DNA of 64,000 bases from assembly GCA_947252755.1 (NCBI GenBank), contig CAMXWV010000003.1:62001-126000 (forward strand), given 5' to 3'. Shown one piece after another: positions 7,439 to 16,141 of this stretch. Origin of the DNA: an uncultured Dermabacter sp. Its GTDB lineage: Bacteria > Actinomycetota > Actinomycetes > Actinomycetales > Dermabacteraceae. The notes beneath the pieces were generated by a model that did not search any database, was not told the origin of the DNA, and was given only the letters and a program-made list of their open reading frames with translations. The translations under genes and the position numbers were made by a program. Each line of letters opens with the position of its first letter. Within the stretch, counting starts at the first letter, position 1.

Positions 7439-8973
7439 GGTTCGAGGGTATCGCGGGATCGTGGACGCCAGTTCACCACGCCGAAGCACAGCACCCCTGC
7501 GATCGGCAGCAGCGGCAGCCACCACATCAGCGTCCCGGTCCGCGCGCTCACCATGCCCGAGCCGGCCAGCACCCCGAGCCCGGCCACAATGCAGACCGCG
7601 GCGGTGAGCGGCTGCCAGAGCGGAGGGGCGGGGCGCGGATCCGCCGGCACCGATTCGAAACGGCCGAACACCAGCACCAACACTGCCGTGACCAGCAGAA
7701 GCGCGAGCCACCACAGGGGCCGGGTGGCCCACCAGGTGCCTGAAAGCGGCTCGGGCAGGAGGGCCTGGGCAACGGTGGCGAGCGGGCCCGGATCGCCGGC
7801 GGCGGAGTGCCCAGCCCCGGCGGAGTGCCCAGCCCCGGCGGAGTGCCCAGCCGCGGTGGCGAGCGGACCCGGGGCGCTGGCTGCGTGCCCAGCCCCAGCA
7901 GAGCTGCCACCTCCGGCCGACGCGAGCCACCACAGCAGTGTTCCCACCCCCACCATGGCGGTCAGATGCCACAGGAACCAGGTCATGATCCGCAGGTTCA
8001 CCATCACCGCCAGGAACCACAGCCGTGGCCGCTGCATCAATGCCGCCAGCGGCTTCTCCAGCAGCAGCACCACCCCGGCCTGTACTAGGCCAAGGAACGC
8101 CATGGTCACGCGGGTGGGACTGGAGTTGGAGATCGCATCCCCCGCGGCGGAGATCATGGACACCGGGTAGGGGCCGAGCCCCACGAGCAGGGCAAGACCC
8201 GCAGCACCGATCCCGATCAGCGCCCACCGTGTGCTCGCTCGGCTCAGTCTGCCGTCCACCCACGCGAAGCCGAGCTGATGGAACGCCGCCCACACGATCA
8301 GATAGTTCGGGTAGCCGAGCAGCGGGGAGCCCAGGGAGATGGAGACCGCATCCACCACACCGGCAAGCAGAATCCCGCCCAGCACTGACCACCAGCCGAA
8401 CCGCTCCCACAGCACGAAGCATGCGGGCGCCACGGCGATCACCATCAGGTAGGAGGCAAGAAACCACGTGGGGATCAGCGCCATCTGCGACGCAAGCCGC
8501 ACCGTGGACGGGTCTGCGCCCGCCGCCAGAGACACCGCGCAGATGATCAGCCACACGATGAGCAGGGGCACGAGCGGGATGCCCAGGCGTCGAAGCCGAG
8601 CGCGCACCCAGGCGGCGTAGGTCTGGTTGCGGCGTCGGGCGGAACGCCAGCTCAACGCGTTGGAGTAGCCGCCCACCAGGAAGAAGATCGGCATCACCTG
8701 GAAAATCCAGGTCAGCGGGTGCGTCCAGCGGGCGTGGTCAAGCACGCCGTGCGGTTCAAGACCGGATTCGGCGCTGACCGCAATGATCGTCCAATGGCCG
8801 ATCACCACCACTGTGATCGCCAAGGCGCGCAGCAGATCCACCACGCGATTGCGTTCCGGGGGTGTGGACTCGTGGATCTTCTGGGCGCGAGAGAGGCGCC
8901 GCGGCGCATCCTCGGCGGGAGTGGTCACCGCATGCGCACCGCCAGCGTGCGGCACGTTGTCATCAGCAGACAC
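7435..8973 (-). CDS. acyltransferase 3 family membrane protein
   Basis: This 512-residue polytopic protein belongs to the acyltransferase-3 (OafA/NodX-like) family, which transfers acyl groups to cell-surface carbohydrates or other polymers. The N-terminal signature RVVDLLRALAITVVVIGHW contains the conserved Arg and His. It is followed by the IFQVMPIFFLVGGY segment and about ten hydrophobic helices. A loop near residue 365 contains a tandem GHSAGA repeat encoded by three 18-base units around 7801-7854, probably an exposed low-complexity linker. The start ATG at 8973 precedes a polar N-terminal tail of about 40 residues. The acceptor is unknown. It forms a two-gene operon with the downstream small membrane protein. 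Confidence 0.88.
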   Translation of the reverse strand: MSADDNVPHAGGAHAVTTPAEDAPRRLSRAQKIHESTPPERNRVVDLLRALAITVVVIGHWTIIAVSAESGLEPHGVLDHARWTHPLTWIFQVMPIFFLVGGYSNALSWRSARRRNQTYAAWVRARLRRLGIPLVPLLIVWLIICAVSLAAGADPSTVRLASQMALIPTWFLASYLMVIAVAPACFVLWERFGWWSVLGGILLAGVVDAVSISLGSPLLGYPNYLIVWAAFHQLGFAWVDGRLSRASTRWALIGIGAAGLALLVGLGPYPVSMISAAGDAISNSSPTRVTMAFLGLVQAGVVLLLEKPLAALMQRPRLWFLAVMVNLRIMTWFLWHLTAMVGVGTLLWWLASAGGGSSAGAGHAASAPGPLATAAGHSAGAGHSAGAGHSAAGDPGPLATVAQALLPEPLSGTWWATRPLWWLALLLVTAVLVLVFGRFESVPADPRPAPPLWQPLTAAVCIVAGLGVLAGSGMVSARTGTLMWWLPLLPIAGVLCFGVVNWRPRSRDTLEP

Positions 8974-9109
8974 GGAAGCCTCCTCACCCTTGGTGCTCCC
9001 TATCGTAAGAGTGCTTCAGGCGCTGAGGGGCCGAACCGCGTTGCAGCACCGGACAACAGGGGCCGAAAGGCTCTGCGTCGCGGCCTGTGCGAACAGTGCT
9101 GTAAGGGGT

Positions 9110-11536
9110 ATGACGACGTCACTGCTCCCGGATCCGATCAAGCGCCGCAGCTTCGTGAAATGGTCATCCATCGCGGCCGGCTCCGCCACCGGAGTCCTTG
9201 GCCTCTCCGGCTGCGGCCTGCTGCCCCGCAAGGGTCAGGACCAGCCTGTGGCAGACGCGGACTTCGGCCACACCGTGTGGTCCTCCTGCAATGTGAACTG
9301 CGGTTCTCGCTGCCCGCTGATCATGCGGGTTCAGGACGGTCAGATCGTGCGGATCGAACCGGATCCCACCGGGGATGATCAGCTCGGCTCCCAGCAGATC
9401 CGTGCCTGTGTGCGCGGCCGCTCCATCCGCCAGCGGATCTATAACCCGGACCGCATCAAGTCGCCGATGAAGCGTGTGGGCAAACGCGGTGAAGGCAAAT
9501 GGGAGACCATCAGCTGGGAGCAGGCGTACACCGAGATCGCTGACAATCTGCGGCGCATCATCGACGAGCATGGCAATCAGGCCGTGTACATCCAGTACGG
9601 CACTGGCACCATCGGCGGCACGTTCAGCACCTCGTGGCCGCCGTCCGCAACTCTGATCGCCCGTTTGATGAACCTGCTGGGCGGAAGCCTGGACCAGTAT
9701 GGCGACTACTCCACGGGCCAGATCGCCCAGGGGCTCGTGTACCAGTACGGCGAGTGGGTCACGTCGAACTCGAACGATGACACGGCGAATTCCAAGCTCG
9801 TGGTCATGTTCGGCAACAACCCGCACGAAACCCGTATGTCCGGCGGCGGCGAAGTGTTCGTCACCCAGACCGTGAAGCGCAGCAGCGGCCACAAGGTCAT
9901 TGTGATCGACCCTCGCCAGTCCGAGACCGCGATGAACCTGGCTGACCAGTGGGTGCCGCTGCGCCCCGGCACCGACGCGGCCCTGGTCGCGGCCATGGCA
10001 CACGTGATGATCTCGCAGGATCTGCATGACAAGGAGTTCCTGAAGAAGTACTGCGTGGGCTTCTCGGAGGACACCCTGCCCGAAGGGGCGCCGAAGAACG
10101 CGTCGTATGAGAGTTATGTTCTGGGCACGGGCCCGGACCAAACAGCGAAAACCCCGGAGTGGGCGCAGCAGATCACCGGTGTGCCCGCCCACACGATCCG
10201 CCAGCTCGCGGTTGAGATCGCCACCACGAAGCCGTGTGCGATCACCCAGGGCTGGGGACCTCAGCGTCACGCCAACGGGGAGAACATCTCTCGCGCGGTG
10301 ATGACGCTCGCGGCGATGGTGGGCCAGATCGGAATCTCCGGCGGAGGGAACGGTTCACGTGAAGGCAGCGTGTCACTGCCCATGGCGGTGATGCCGGTTC
10401 CGGAGAACCCGGTGAAGGTGAAGATTCCGTTCTTCCTGTGGACTGACGCCATCCTGCGCGGCAAGGAGATGACGGCCCTCACCGACGGCCTCATGGACGG
10501 AGACAAGCTCGACGCGAACATCAAGTTCATCTGGTCCTACGGCTCCAACGTGAACATGAACCAGCACGCGGACCTCAACCGGACCAAAGAGATCCTCTCC
10601 GATGATTCGCTGTGCGAAATGATCGTGGCGATCGATAACCAGTTCACCGCCACTTGTGAATGGGCGGACATTGTTCTGCCGGATGTGTCCAACGCCGAGC
10701 AGATGGATCTGGTGCGCCAGGGCTCCTCGGGAAACCTCGGGTACTCGATTCTGGCGGACAAGGTGATCGAACCGCTCTACGATTCGAAGCCGCTGTACGA
10801 GATGCTCACCGCCATTGCCGAAAAGATGGGCGTCAAGGACAAGTTCACCGAGGGACGCACCCAGGAGGAATGGGTCCGTTTCATCGTGGACGAGTCCCGC
10901 AAGGACGTGCCGGACCTTCCCGATTTCGACACGTTCCGCAAACAGGGGATCTTCAAGAAGAAACTGCCGAGCTTCATCGCCCTGGAGGACTTCCGCAAGG
11001 ACCCGGAGGCGAACCCGCTGCAGACCCCATCGGGCAAGATCGAGATCTACTCCCAGGTGTTGAAGGGCTACGCGGACACGTGGGTGCTGCCCGAGGGGGA
11101 TGTGATCACGCCGCTGCCCGAGCATCTGCAAACCTGGGAGATGCCCGGTGACGAGCTGCAGAAAACCTACCCGCTGCAGTGCATCGGCCACCATTACAAG
11201 GGCCGAACGCACTCAAGCTACGGCAATGTGGCCTGGTTGAAAGAGCAGCATAAACAGACCATGTGGATCAATCCACGCGATGCCGACGCGCGCGCAATCG
11301 AGAACAATGACGTGGTGGAAGTGTTCAACGACCGCGGCCGGCTGACCGTGCCGGCATTCGTGACACCGCGCATCGCCCCGGGCGTCGTGTCGATTCCGCA
11401 GGGCTCCTGGCATAAGCCGAACCAGGACGGGGTTGATGAGGGCTCGAACGTCAACACCCTCACTTCCCAGCGGCCCACCGCGGCATCAAAGGGAAACGCC
11501 CAGCACACTGTTCTCGTTGAGGTGACGAAGCCATGA
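9110..11536 (+). CDS. dmsA: anaerobic dimethyl sulfoxide reductase catalytic subunit A
   Basis: This 808-residue molybdopterin enzyme is the terminal reductase for DMSO and probably other S- or N-oxides in anaerobic respiration. A twin-arginine signal (KRRSFVKW) and a hydrophobic stretch ending near LSGCGLLP direct export. Next comes the [4Fe-4S] site SCNVNCGSRCP plus the later RACVRGRS. The segment YGTGTIGGT, the GDYS motif with the likely Mo-ligating Ser, GNNPHETRMSGGG, TQGWGPQRHANGE, EGRTQEEW and TPSGKIEIYSQ closely match my recollection of E. coli DmsA along its full length. I chose ATG 9110 because it begins the Tat signal. The GGGG just before it is closer than usual for a ribosome binding site. 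It heads dmsABC-chaperone-ferredoxin. Confidence 0.95.
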   Translation: MTTSLLPDPIKRRSFVKWSSIAAGSATGVLGLSGCGLLPRKGQDQPVADADFGHTVWSSCNVNCGSRCPLIMRVQDGQIVRIEPDPTGDDQLGSQQIRACVRGRSIRQRIYNPDRIKSPMKRVGKRGEGKWETISWEQAYTEIADNLRRIIDEHGNQAVYIQYGTGTIGGTFSTSWPPSATLIARLMNLLGGSLDQYGDYSTGQIAQGLVYQYGEWVTSNSNDDTANSKLVVMFGNNPHETRMSGGGEVFVTQTVKRSSGHKVIVIDPRQSETAMNLADQWVPLRPGTDAALVAAMAHVMISQDLHDKEFLKKYCVGFSEDTLPEGAPKNASYESYVLGTGPDQTAKTPEWAQQITGVPAHTIRQLAVEIATTKPCAITQGWGPQRHANGENISRAVMTLAAMVGQIGISGGGNGSREGSVSLPMAVMPVPENPVKVKIPFFLWTDAILRGKEMTALTDGLMDGDKLDANIKFIWSYGSNVNMNQHADLNRTKEILSDDSLCEMIVAIDNQFTATCEWADIVLPDVSNAEQMDLVRQGSSGNLGYSILADKVIEPLYDSKPLYEMLTAIAEKMGVKDKFTEGRTQEEWVRFIVDESRKDVPDLPDFDTFRKQGIFKKKLPSFIALEDFRKDPEANPLQTPSGKIEIYSQVLKGYADTWVLPEGDVITPLPEHLQTWEMPGDELQKTYPLQCIGHHYKGRTHSSYGNVAWLKEQHKQTMWINPRDADARAIENNDVVEVFNDRGRLTVPAFVTPRIAPGVVSIPQGSWHKPNQDGVDEGSNVNTLTSQRPTAASKGNAQHTVLVEVTKP

Positions 11537-12159
11537 CCTACACCCAGCTCGCTTTCTACGTGAACCAGGCTGCCTGCACCGGCTGCAACGCCTGTGTGAC
11601 CGCCTGTAAGGACAAGCATGACCTGCCCGAAGGGGTGAATTGGCGCCGGGTTGCCGAATACTCCGGTGGCGACTGGACGGAGAATGACCAGGACGGCACT
11701 GTGACGCCGGACGTGTTCACGTATTACACGTCGATCTCCTGCAACCACTGCACGGACCCTGTCTGCGTGGAGGTGTGCCCAACCACGGCGATGCATAAGG
11801 GGGAGAACGGCATTGTGTCCGTGGATCCTGATGTGTGCATCGGGTGCCGGTACTGTGAATGGGCCTGCCCGTATTCCGCGCCGCAGTTCAACCCGGACAA
11901 GGGCGTGATGACCAAATGCGATATGTGCGCGGACTATGTGGCAGCGGATAAGAAGCCGGCCTGTGTGGAGGCGTGCCCGTCCCGTGTGCTGGACTTCGGC
12001 GAAGCGGATGAGCTGCGCGAGAAGTACGGTGATACCGCTGATATCGCACCGTTGCCGGACCCGTCGATCACTCGGCCGAACCTGGTGATGACTCCGCACC
12101 CGAAGGCGCAGCCCACTGGCTCCGAGCGCGGCCGCTACATGAACCAGGACGAGGTGTGA
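11533..12159 (+). CDS. dmsB: DMSO reductase iron-sulfur subunit B
   Basis: This 208-residue electron-transfer subunit carries four [4Fe-4S] cluster motifs: CTGCNACVTACK near residue 15, the SCNHCTDPVCVEVCP group, CIGCRYCEWACP near residue 100, and KCDMC...CVEACP. Order, spacing and length match E. coli DmsB. It passes electrons from the membrane anchor DmsC to DmsA and is normally carried across the membrane with DmsA as a Tat hitchhiker, since it has no signal of its own. The start ATG overlaps the dmsA stop (ATGA), so translation is coupled. Confidence 0.97.
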   Translation: MTYTQLAFYVNQAACTGCNACVTACKDKHDLPEGVNWRRVAEYSGGDWTENDQDGTVTPDVFTYYTSISCNHCTDPVCVEVCPTTAMHKGENGIVSVDPDVCIGCRYCEWACPYSAPQFNPDKGVMTKCDMCADYVAADKKPACVEACPSRVLDFGEADELREKYGDTADIAPLPDPSITRPNLVMTPHPKAQPTGSERGRYMNQDEV

Positions 12160-12163
12160 CGGC

Positions 12164-13132
12164 GTGCATGTTGCTGAAGTCCCCCTGCTGATCTTCACGA
12201 TTCTGGGCCAGCTGTCCGTGGGTGTGCTCCTGGTTCTGGGAGCGATCAATGTGATCGGTGCGGCCACCTGGGGAACCCAACGAATCGGACTGATCGCCGA
12301 TCCTGCGCTGTACGCGATCGGCCCCACCCTGGTGCTCGGCTTTGCTGGTTCATTCCTGCACCTGGGCAACCCGTTCAATGCGATGAACGCGATGAACCAC
12401 CTGAGCTCCTCGTGGATGAGCCGCGAGATCCTGGTGGGTGTTCTGTTCGGCGCGGTGGGTGCGGTGTACGCCATCGCGCAGCTCTTCCACCTGTTCTCAC
12501 AGGTGGTGCGGCAAGCTCTGGCGGTGATCACCGCGCTGATCGGCGTGGCGCTCATCATTGTGATGGCTCAGCTGTACCAACTGCCCACAGTGCCGGTGTG
12601 GAACCACTGGACCACCACGGCGCAGTTCTTCGGCACCACGGTGCTGCTCGGCACCATGGCAGTGGCGGTGGCGCTCACCTGGCCGCTCACTAAACCGGTG
12701 CGCCACCTGGTGCGGGATCGTCGAACCCCGGAGGAACGGTCTGCCTATGCCGCGGACCTTGCTGCGGCGCGCAATGACATGGTGCTGCCGATTCTGCGCT
12801 GGCTCGCGGTGGCAGCGATTGCCGCGCTTGGTGTGATCGTGATCGTGAACCTGGCGTGGATCGGCCACCTCATGGGGGATGGATCCACGTCCGCGCAGCA
12901 GTCGCTGGCTGTCATCACCGAGCACGGCGGGCTCTGGCTGATTCTTCACCTGGGACTGGGTCTGCTCGGAACCGGGATCATGGGCTTCTTCCTGTTCCGC
13001 CTGGTGCGCGGGGACCGCGGGGTTCCGAAAGGCCTGGTGGCGATGCTGCTGATCGCGTTCACACTGGTGTTTGCGGGTGAGGTCATCGGCCGGCTCCTGT
13101 TTTACTCGGCGTACGTCCGCGTCGGCTTCTGA
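12164..13132 (+). CDS. dmsC: DMSO reductase membrane anchor subunit C
   Basis: A 322-residue polytopic protein of the DmsC family anchors DmsAB and oxidises menaquinol. About eight hydrophobic helices are visible, with the loop GSFLHLGNPFNAMNAMNHLSSSW after the second or third, a conserved feature of the family. The start is the GTG at 12164, four bases after dmsB; the nearby ATG at 12168 is out of frame. The stop overlaps the next start (TGATG). It is slightly longer than the enterobacterial protein (about 287 residues), because of a charged loop after the sixth helix (VRDRRTPEERSAYAADLAAA). Confidence 0.93.
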   Translation: MHVAEVPLLIFTILGQLSVGVLLVLGAINVIGAATWGTQRIGLIADPALYAIGPTLVLGFAGSFLHLGNPFNAMNAMNHLSSSWMSREILVGVLFGAVGAVYAIAQLFHLFSQVVRQALAVITALIGVALIIVMAQLYQLPTVPVWNHWTTTAQFFGTTVLLGTMAVAVALTWPLTKPVRHLVRDRRTPEERSAYAADLAAARNDMVLPILRWLAVAAIAALGVIVIVNLAWIGHLMGDGSTSAQQSLAVITEHGGLWLILHLGLGLLGTGIMGFFLFRLVRGDRGVPKGLVAMLLIAFTLVFAGEVIGRLLFYSAYVRVGF

Positions 13133-13851
13133 TGACGGACCGCCCCCTGCCGGCTACTGCCCCCACACCGGGTGCACCGGCTGCTGCTGCCACTGGGTCA
13201 TCACCGGTGGACCTGGAGTTCGCGGACGAAACCGCGGGCGCGCTGGCGCTCACCGCGCGCCTGCTGCTTGCCCCGCCCGATCCGCAGCTGCTCACCGCGC
13301 TGCACGGGGAGGACCCGGCATCCTTCCCGCTGGCGAACCGCCCCGGTGCTTTGGGGGCGATCGCGAAACTGCAGGTGGAGGCGGCCGGTGCCGTCCCCGG
13401 GGATGGTGATGCGCTTGCCCAGGTGTGCGCGGATGAGTATGAACGCCTGTTCCGCGGGCCCGGGCACGTGGCGGCAACCCCGTTCGAATCGGTCTATACG
13501 AGCGAGGAGCACCTGGTTTTTCAGCGCTCCACCGCGCTGGTCCGATCCTGGTATGCGCAGCACGGACTCGAATGGGCGCATCAGAGCGCGGAGCCGGATG
13601 ACCATATCGGGCTGGAGATGGAGTTCCTCAGCGTGCTGATCGGGCGGGTCCTTGGGGAACAGAACCCTGGGCCGCTCGTGGATGAGGCGCGGGATTTTGC
13701 GCGCGAGCACCTGCTGACGTTCGCCTGGGACTTCCAAGCGCGCCTGCAGGGCGCGGCCCGTTCCGCGTTCTACCAGGGCACGGCCGCGTACACGGCTGTT
13801 GTGCTGGCGGCACTGGAGGATCTGCTGGGCCTGGCAGACGAGGTTCGGTGA
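13132..13851 (+). CDS. TorD/DmsD-family molybdoenzyme assembly chaperone
   Basis: A 239-residue, mostly helical cytoplasmic protein of the TorD/DmsD/NarJ class, which binds the Tat signal of DmsA and holds the apoenzyme until cofactor insertion. The family fingerprint is present: DEYERLFRGPG, then PFESVY, then EPDDHIGLEMEFLSVL and the FAREHLLTFAWDF helix. The first 25 residues are an Ala/Pro-rich tail. Its ATG overlaps the dmsC stop, so it is co-translated with the enzyme it would mature. Confidence 0.9.
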   Translation: MTDRPLPATAPTPGAPAAAATGSSPVDLEFADETAGALALTARLLLAPPDPQLLTALHGEDPASFPLANRPGALGAIAKLQVEAAGAVPGDGDALAQVCADEYERLFRGPGHVAATPFESVYTSEEHLVFQRSTALVRSWYAQHGLEWAHQSAEPDDHIGLEMEFLSVLIGRVLGEQNPGPLVDEARDFAREHLLTFAWDFQARLQGAARSAFYQGTAAYTAVVLAALEDLLGLADEVR

Positions 13852-13864
13852 CAGGGCCGCGCCC

Positions 13865-14971
13865 ATGACCCCACCGCAGGCAGACTCGATCACGCTCACC
13901 TCCGCAGCGGAGGCGATTGACCGTGTTCGCTCCGCGTACCGGGTGCCGCTGGCGAGGGCAGCCGCCTGGGCAGGTGAGCACGAGGCCGACGCACACCTCA
14001 TCCTGACCCGATCCACCACTGTTCGCGTGCCGACGGGGTGTGCCGCGGACTCGGTCCTGGTGCTGCAGGTGCCGGGGGAGTGGCCGGTGGGGCTTCTGCT
14101 GGAGCTCGCGCTCAACGGTCGGGTCCTGGTGGACCAGGCTGCCGTGTGGCCCGGTGACGGCGCCGCGGATGAGCGCACGCCCTCGCCTGATCCGGTTGTG
14201 GATGCGATGCGGATCCTTGAGGCCCTTGGATTCCCGGAGTGGCGGCTCCAGTCCCTTGCCGAGCACGTGCCGGAGGAGGAATCCCGGGAGGCGTTCGCCG
14301 TGGTGGGTGAGGAGATTCCGTTGGGGCGCCGTCTTCTGCTGAAGCCGTTTCTTCGCCGCCGTGAACCTGAGCAGAACCACGGGGCAGGTGGGGGGAGTAC
14401 CCGCGCGGCGGCTTTGACAGCTCGCGCCGCGGGCGGTCGAGTCGGCCTGCAGATGCCGGCGCCGGACGCTGACGCCGCCGGACTGAAGCTCTGGGCGGAA
14501 GCCCTGATCGATGAGCTGGCAGCAATGCGCAGAGCACAGACCGACGGCGACGCTGGTGGAATGCGGACGATCCAGCAGCGTGCGCTGCTGGATCGTCCGC
14601 GCCCGGGACAGTCCCTGATCGCGACTGGCTGCGCGGGCAGCGGGACCTGCGTGAGCGCCTGCCCGATGGGTGCGTTGGAGCGGCCCCAGCATGGTTCGCA
14701 TTTCAGCCTGGAACTGGATGCGGCAGCGTGCGTGGAGTGCGGGATCTGCGTGGAGCACTGCCCGGAGAACGCACTGGACCTGCGGGATGGGGCCTCGTGG
14801 GGTGATGCCCTTGGGGTCACGCTGGCTGTTGGTGCTCTAAAGAAGTGCGCACGGTGCGGTATGCCGCATGGACGCCGCGGTGACCTCTGCGCCGTGTGCT
14901 CGTTCCGCCGTGAGAACCCGAACGGAATGTGGCTGCCGCCAGGCTTCGTGCGAGAGCGGGATCGGCGGTAG
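13865..14971 (+). CDS. 4Fe-4S ferredoxin-type protein with C-terminal zinc-ribbon-like motif, DMSO reductase accessory
   Basis: This 368-residue protein begins with a cofactor-less N-terminal region of about 250 residues. Near 256-266 an unusual C-x5-C-x3-C-P group follows, then a classical CVECGICVEHCP ferredoxin motif at 289-300. A C-x2-C...C-x2-C group at 328-345 resembles a zinc ribbon. It is the last gene of the dms operon, 13 bases after the chaperone, so a role in electron supply or in DMSO reductase maturation is inferred. A near-perfect 38-base palindrome lies between the N-terminal region and the ferredoxin part (14563-14600). Homologues are often labelled only as ferredoxins; the exact function is unknown. 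Confidence 0.8.
   Translation: MTPPQADSITLTSAAEAIDRVRSAYRVPLARAAAWAGEHEADAHLILTRSTTVRVPTGCAADSVLVLQVPGEWPVGLLLELALNGRVLVDQAAVWPGDGAADERTPSPDPVVDAMRILEALGFPEWRLQSLAEHVPEEESREAFAVVGEEIPLGRRLLLKPFLRRREPEQNHGAGGGSTRAAALTARAAGGRVGLQMPAPDADAAGLKLWAEALIDELAAMRRAQTDGDAGGMRTIQQRALLDRPRPGQSLIATGCAGSGTCVSACPMGALERPQHGSHFSLELDAAACVECGICVEHCPENALDLRDGASWGDALGVTLAVGALKKCARCGMPHGRRGDLCAVCSFRRENPNGMWLPPGFVRERDRR
14563..14600. repeat. perfect 18-base inverted repeat with 2-base loop inside coding sequence
   Basis: Arms at 14563-14580 and 14583-14600 are exactly complementary, separated by TG. The structure lies inside the ferredoxin-type gene, at the codons for GMRTIQQRALLDRPRPG, where the protein changes from its N-terminal region to the iron-sulfur part. 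Confidence 0.95.
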
Positions 14972-15038
14972 CCAGGCTCCTTTCCCGAGGAGCTCGACAC
15001 ACGCGTGACCTTCCATGTGGGGGCATGACAGAGCGAAA

Positions 15039-15065
15039 GAGGCCCCGTCCAGCGGACGGGACCTC
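15039..15065. terminator. hairpin between convergent dms operon and budC
   Basis: The stem pairs GAGG-x-CCCGTCC (15039-15050) with GGACGGG-x-CCTC (15054-15065) around a 3-base loop, with one internal mismatch. It is positioned downstream of both convergent genes and could terminate both. A U-run is weak on either strand (CTCATTGT on the right). Confidence 0.7.
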
Positions 15066-15114
15066 TCATTGTCATGCGGCCCACTTGGGCGGCGGTGTGA
15101 CTGCCGATCCGGGA

Positions 15115-15903
15115 TCAGCGGTAGACCATGCCGCCGTCGGTCAGGATTGCCTGGCCGGTGATGTAGTCCGAATCGGGGCTTGCCAGGAAGGAAACGAGGT
15201 CCGCAACATCCTCCGGAGTCTGCGGACGTCCCAGTGCGATGCCGCCCACGTATTTGTCGAACGTTTCACCCTTCTTCGCACCGGTCAGCTCAGCGAAGCG
15301 GGAGTCGATCTCCTCCCACATCGACGTGCCGACGATGCCGGGGCAGAAGGCGTTCACCGTGATGCCGCGCGAGGCATACTCCTTCGCGGCGGCCTGGGTC
15401 AGCGCGCGCACAGCGAACTTGGTGGCCGAGTAGGCGCCGAGCATCTCAAAACCGTCGTGCCCGGCAATCGAGGATGCGGAGATGATCTTGCCGCCGTGAC
15501 CGAGCTTCTCGAAGGCTGCGGCTGCCGCCTGGATTCCCCAGAACACGCCCTTGACGTTGACGTCGAGGATCGTGGACAGCTCTTCGTCGCTGACTGCGGA
15601 AATCGGGTTGACCTGGGCGATGCCCGCGTTGTTGACCATGATGTCCAAGCCGCCGAGCTTTTCGATGGTCTGGTCAACCGCCGCGTAAACGTCATCACGC
15701 TTCGCAACGTTCGCACCGATCGCGATTGCCTTCCGGCCGGTCTCTTCGATCTTCTTGACTGTGTCGGCGCAGCGCTCGCTGCCGAGATCAACAACAGCAA
15801 CATCAGCGCCGTCGGCCGCAAGCCGCAGGGCGATGCCCTGCCCGATGCCCTGCGCACCGCCGGTGACCAATGCGACCTTGCCCGTGATGTCCTTGCTGCT
15901 CAT
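15115..15903 (-). CDS. budC: (S)-acetoin-forming diacetyl reductase / 2,3-butanediol dehydrogenase
   Basis: A 262-residue short-chain dehydrogenase interconverts diacetyl, acetoin and 2,3-butanediol using NAD(H). It shows TGGAQGIGQGIA at the cofactor site, VVDLGSER after the second strand (Asp favouring NAD), NNAGIAQVNP, SASSIAGHDGFEMLGAYSATK with the Ser-Tyr-Lys triad, and PGIVGTSMWEEID. The last motif and the GGIALGRPQTPEDVADLV segment are typical of BudC/ButA rather than FabG. It is a single gene, convergent with the dms operon. It would act as a redox sink in fermentation, which fits a facultative anaerobe. Confidence 0.88.
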   Translation of the reverse strand: MSSKDITGKVALVTGGAQGIGQGIALRLAADGADVAVVDLGSERCADTVKKIEETGRKAIAIGANVAKRDDVYAAVDQTIEKLGGLDIMVNNAGIAQVNPISAVSDEELSTILDVNVKGVFWGIQAAAAAFEKLGHGGKIISASSIAGHDGFEMLGAYSATKFAVRALTQAAAKEYASRGITVNAFCPGIVGTSMWEEIDSRFAELTGAKKGETFDKYVGGIALGRPQTPEDVADLVSFLASPDSDYITGQAILTDGGMVYR

Positions 15904-16141
15904 GGATTTCCTTCCGTGTGTTCGACGGGCAGGGCGGTCACCCCACCCATTATCAGTGTTTCACGCCCCATGCGGCGAGAATGTGTGTGACCTGCATGAC
16001 CATGGGTCAGCAGTGGGTGGTCGCGCCAGAGTTGCTAGAGGGCGGATACTGGCCTAGGCGACGCCGCAATGTCACGGGACTGCGAACGAACGCGGGCCCA
16101 GGTGTGACGCGCACGGAGGGACATGTGGAGAGAGACCGGAG

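Noticed and set aside
7801..7854. 18-base repeats as a CRISPR or regulatory array
   Set aside because: They encode a GHSAGA tandem repeat within the acyltransferase and have no spacers.
9164..12558. Long antisense frames opposite dmsA and dmsB
   Set aside because: Same reasoning: complete sense genes with cofactor motifs; antisense frames show no family features.
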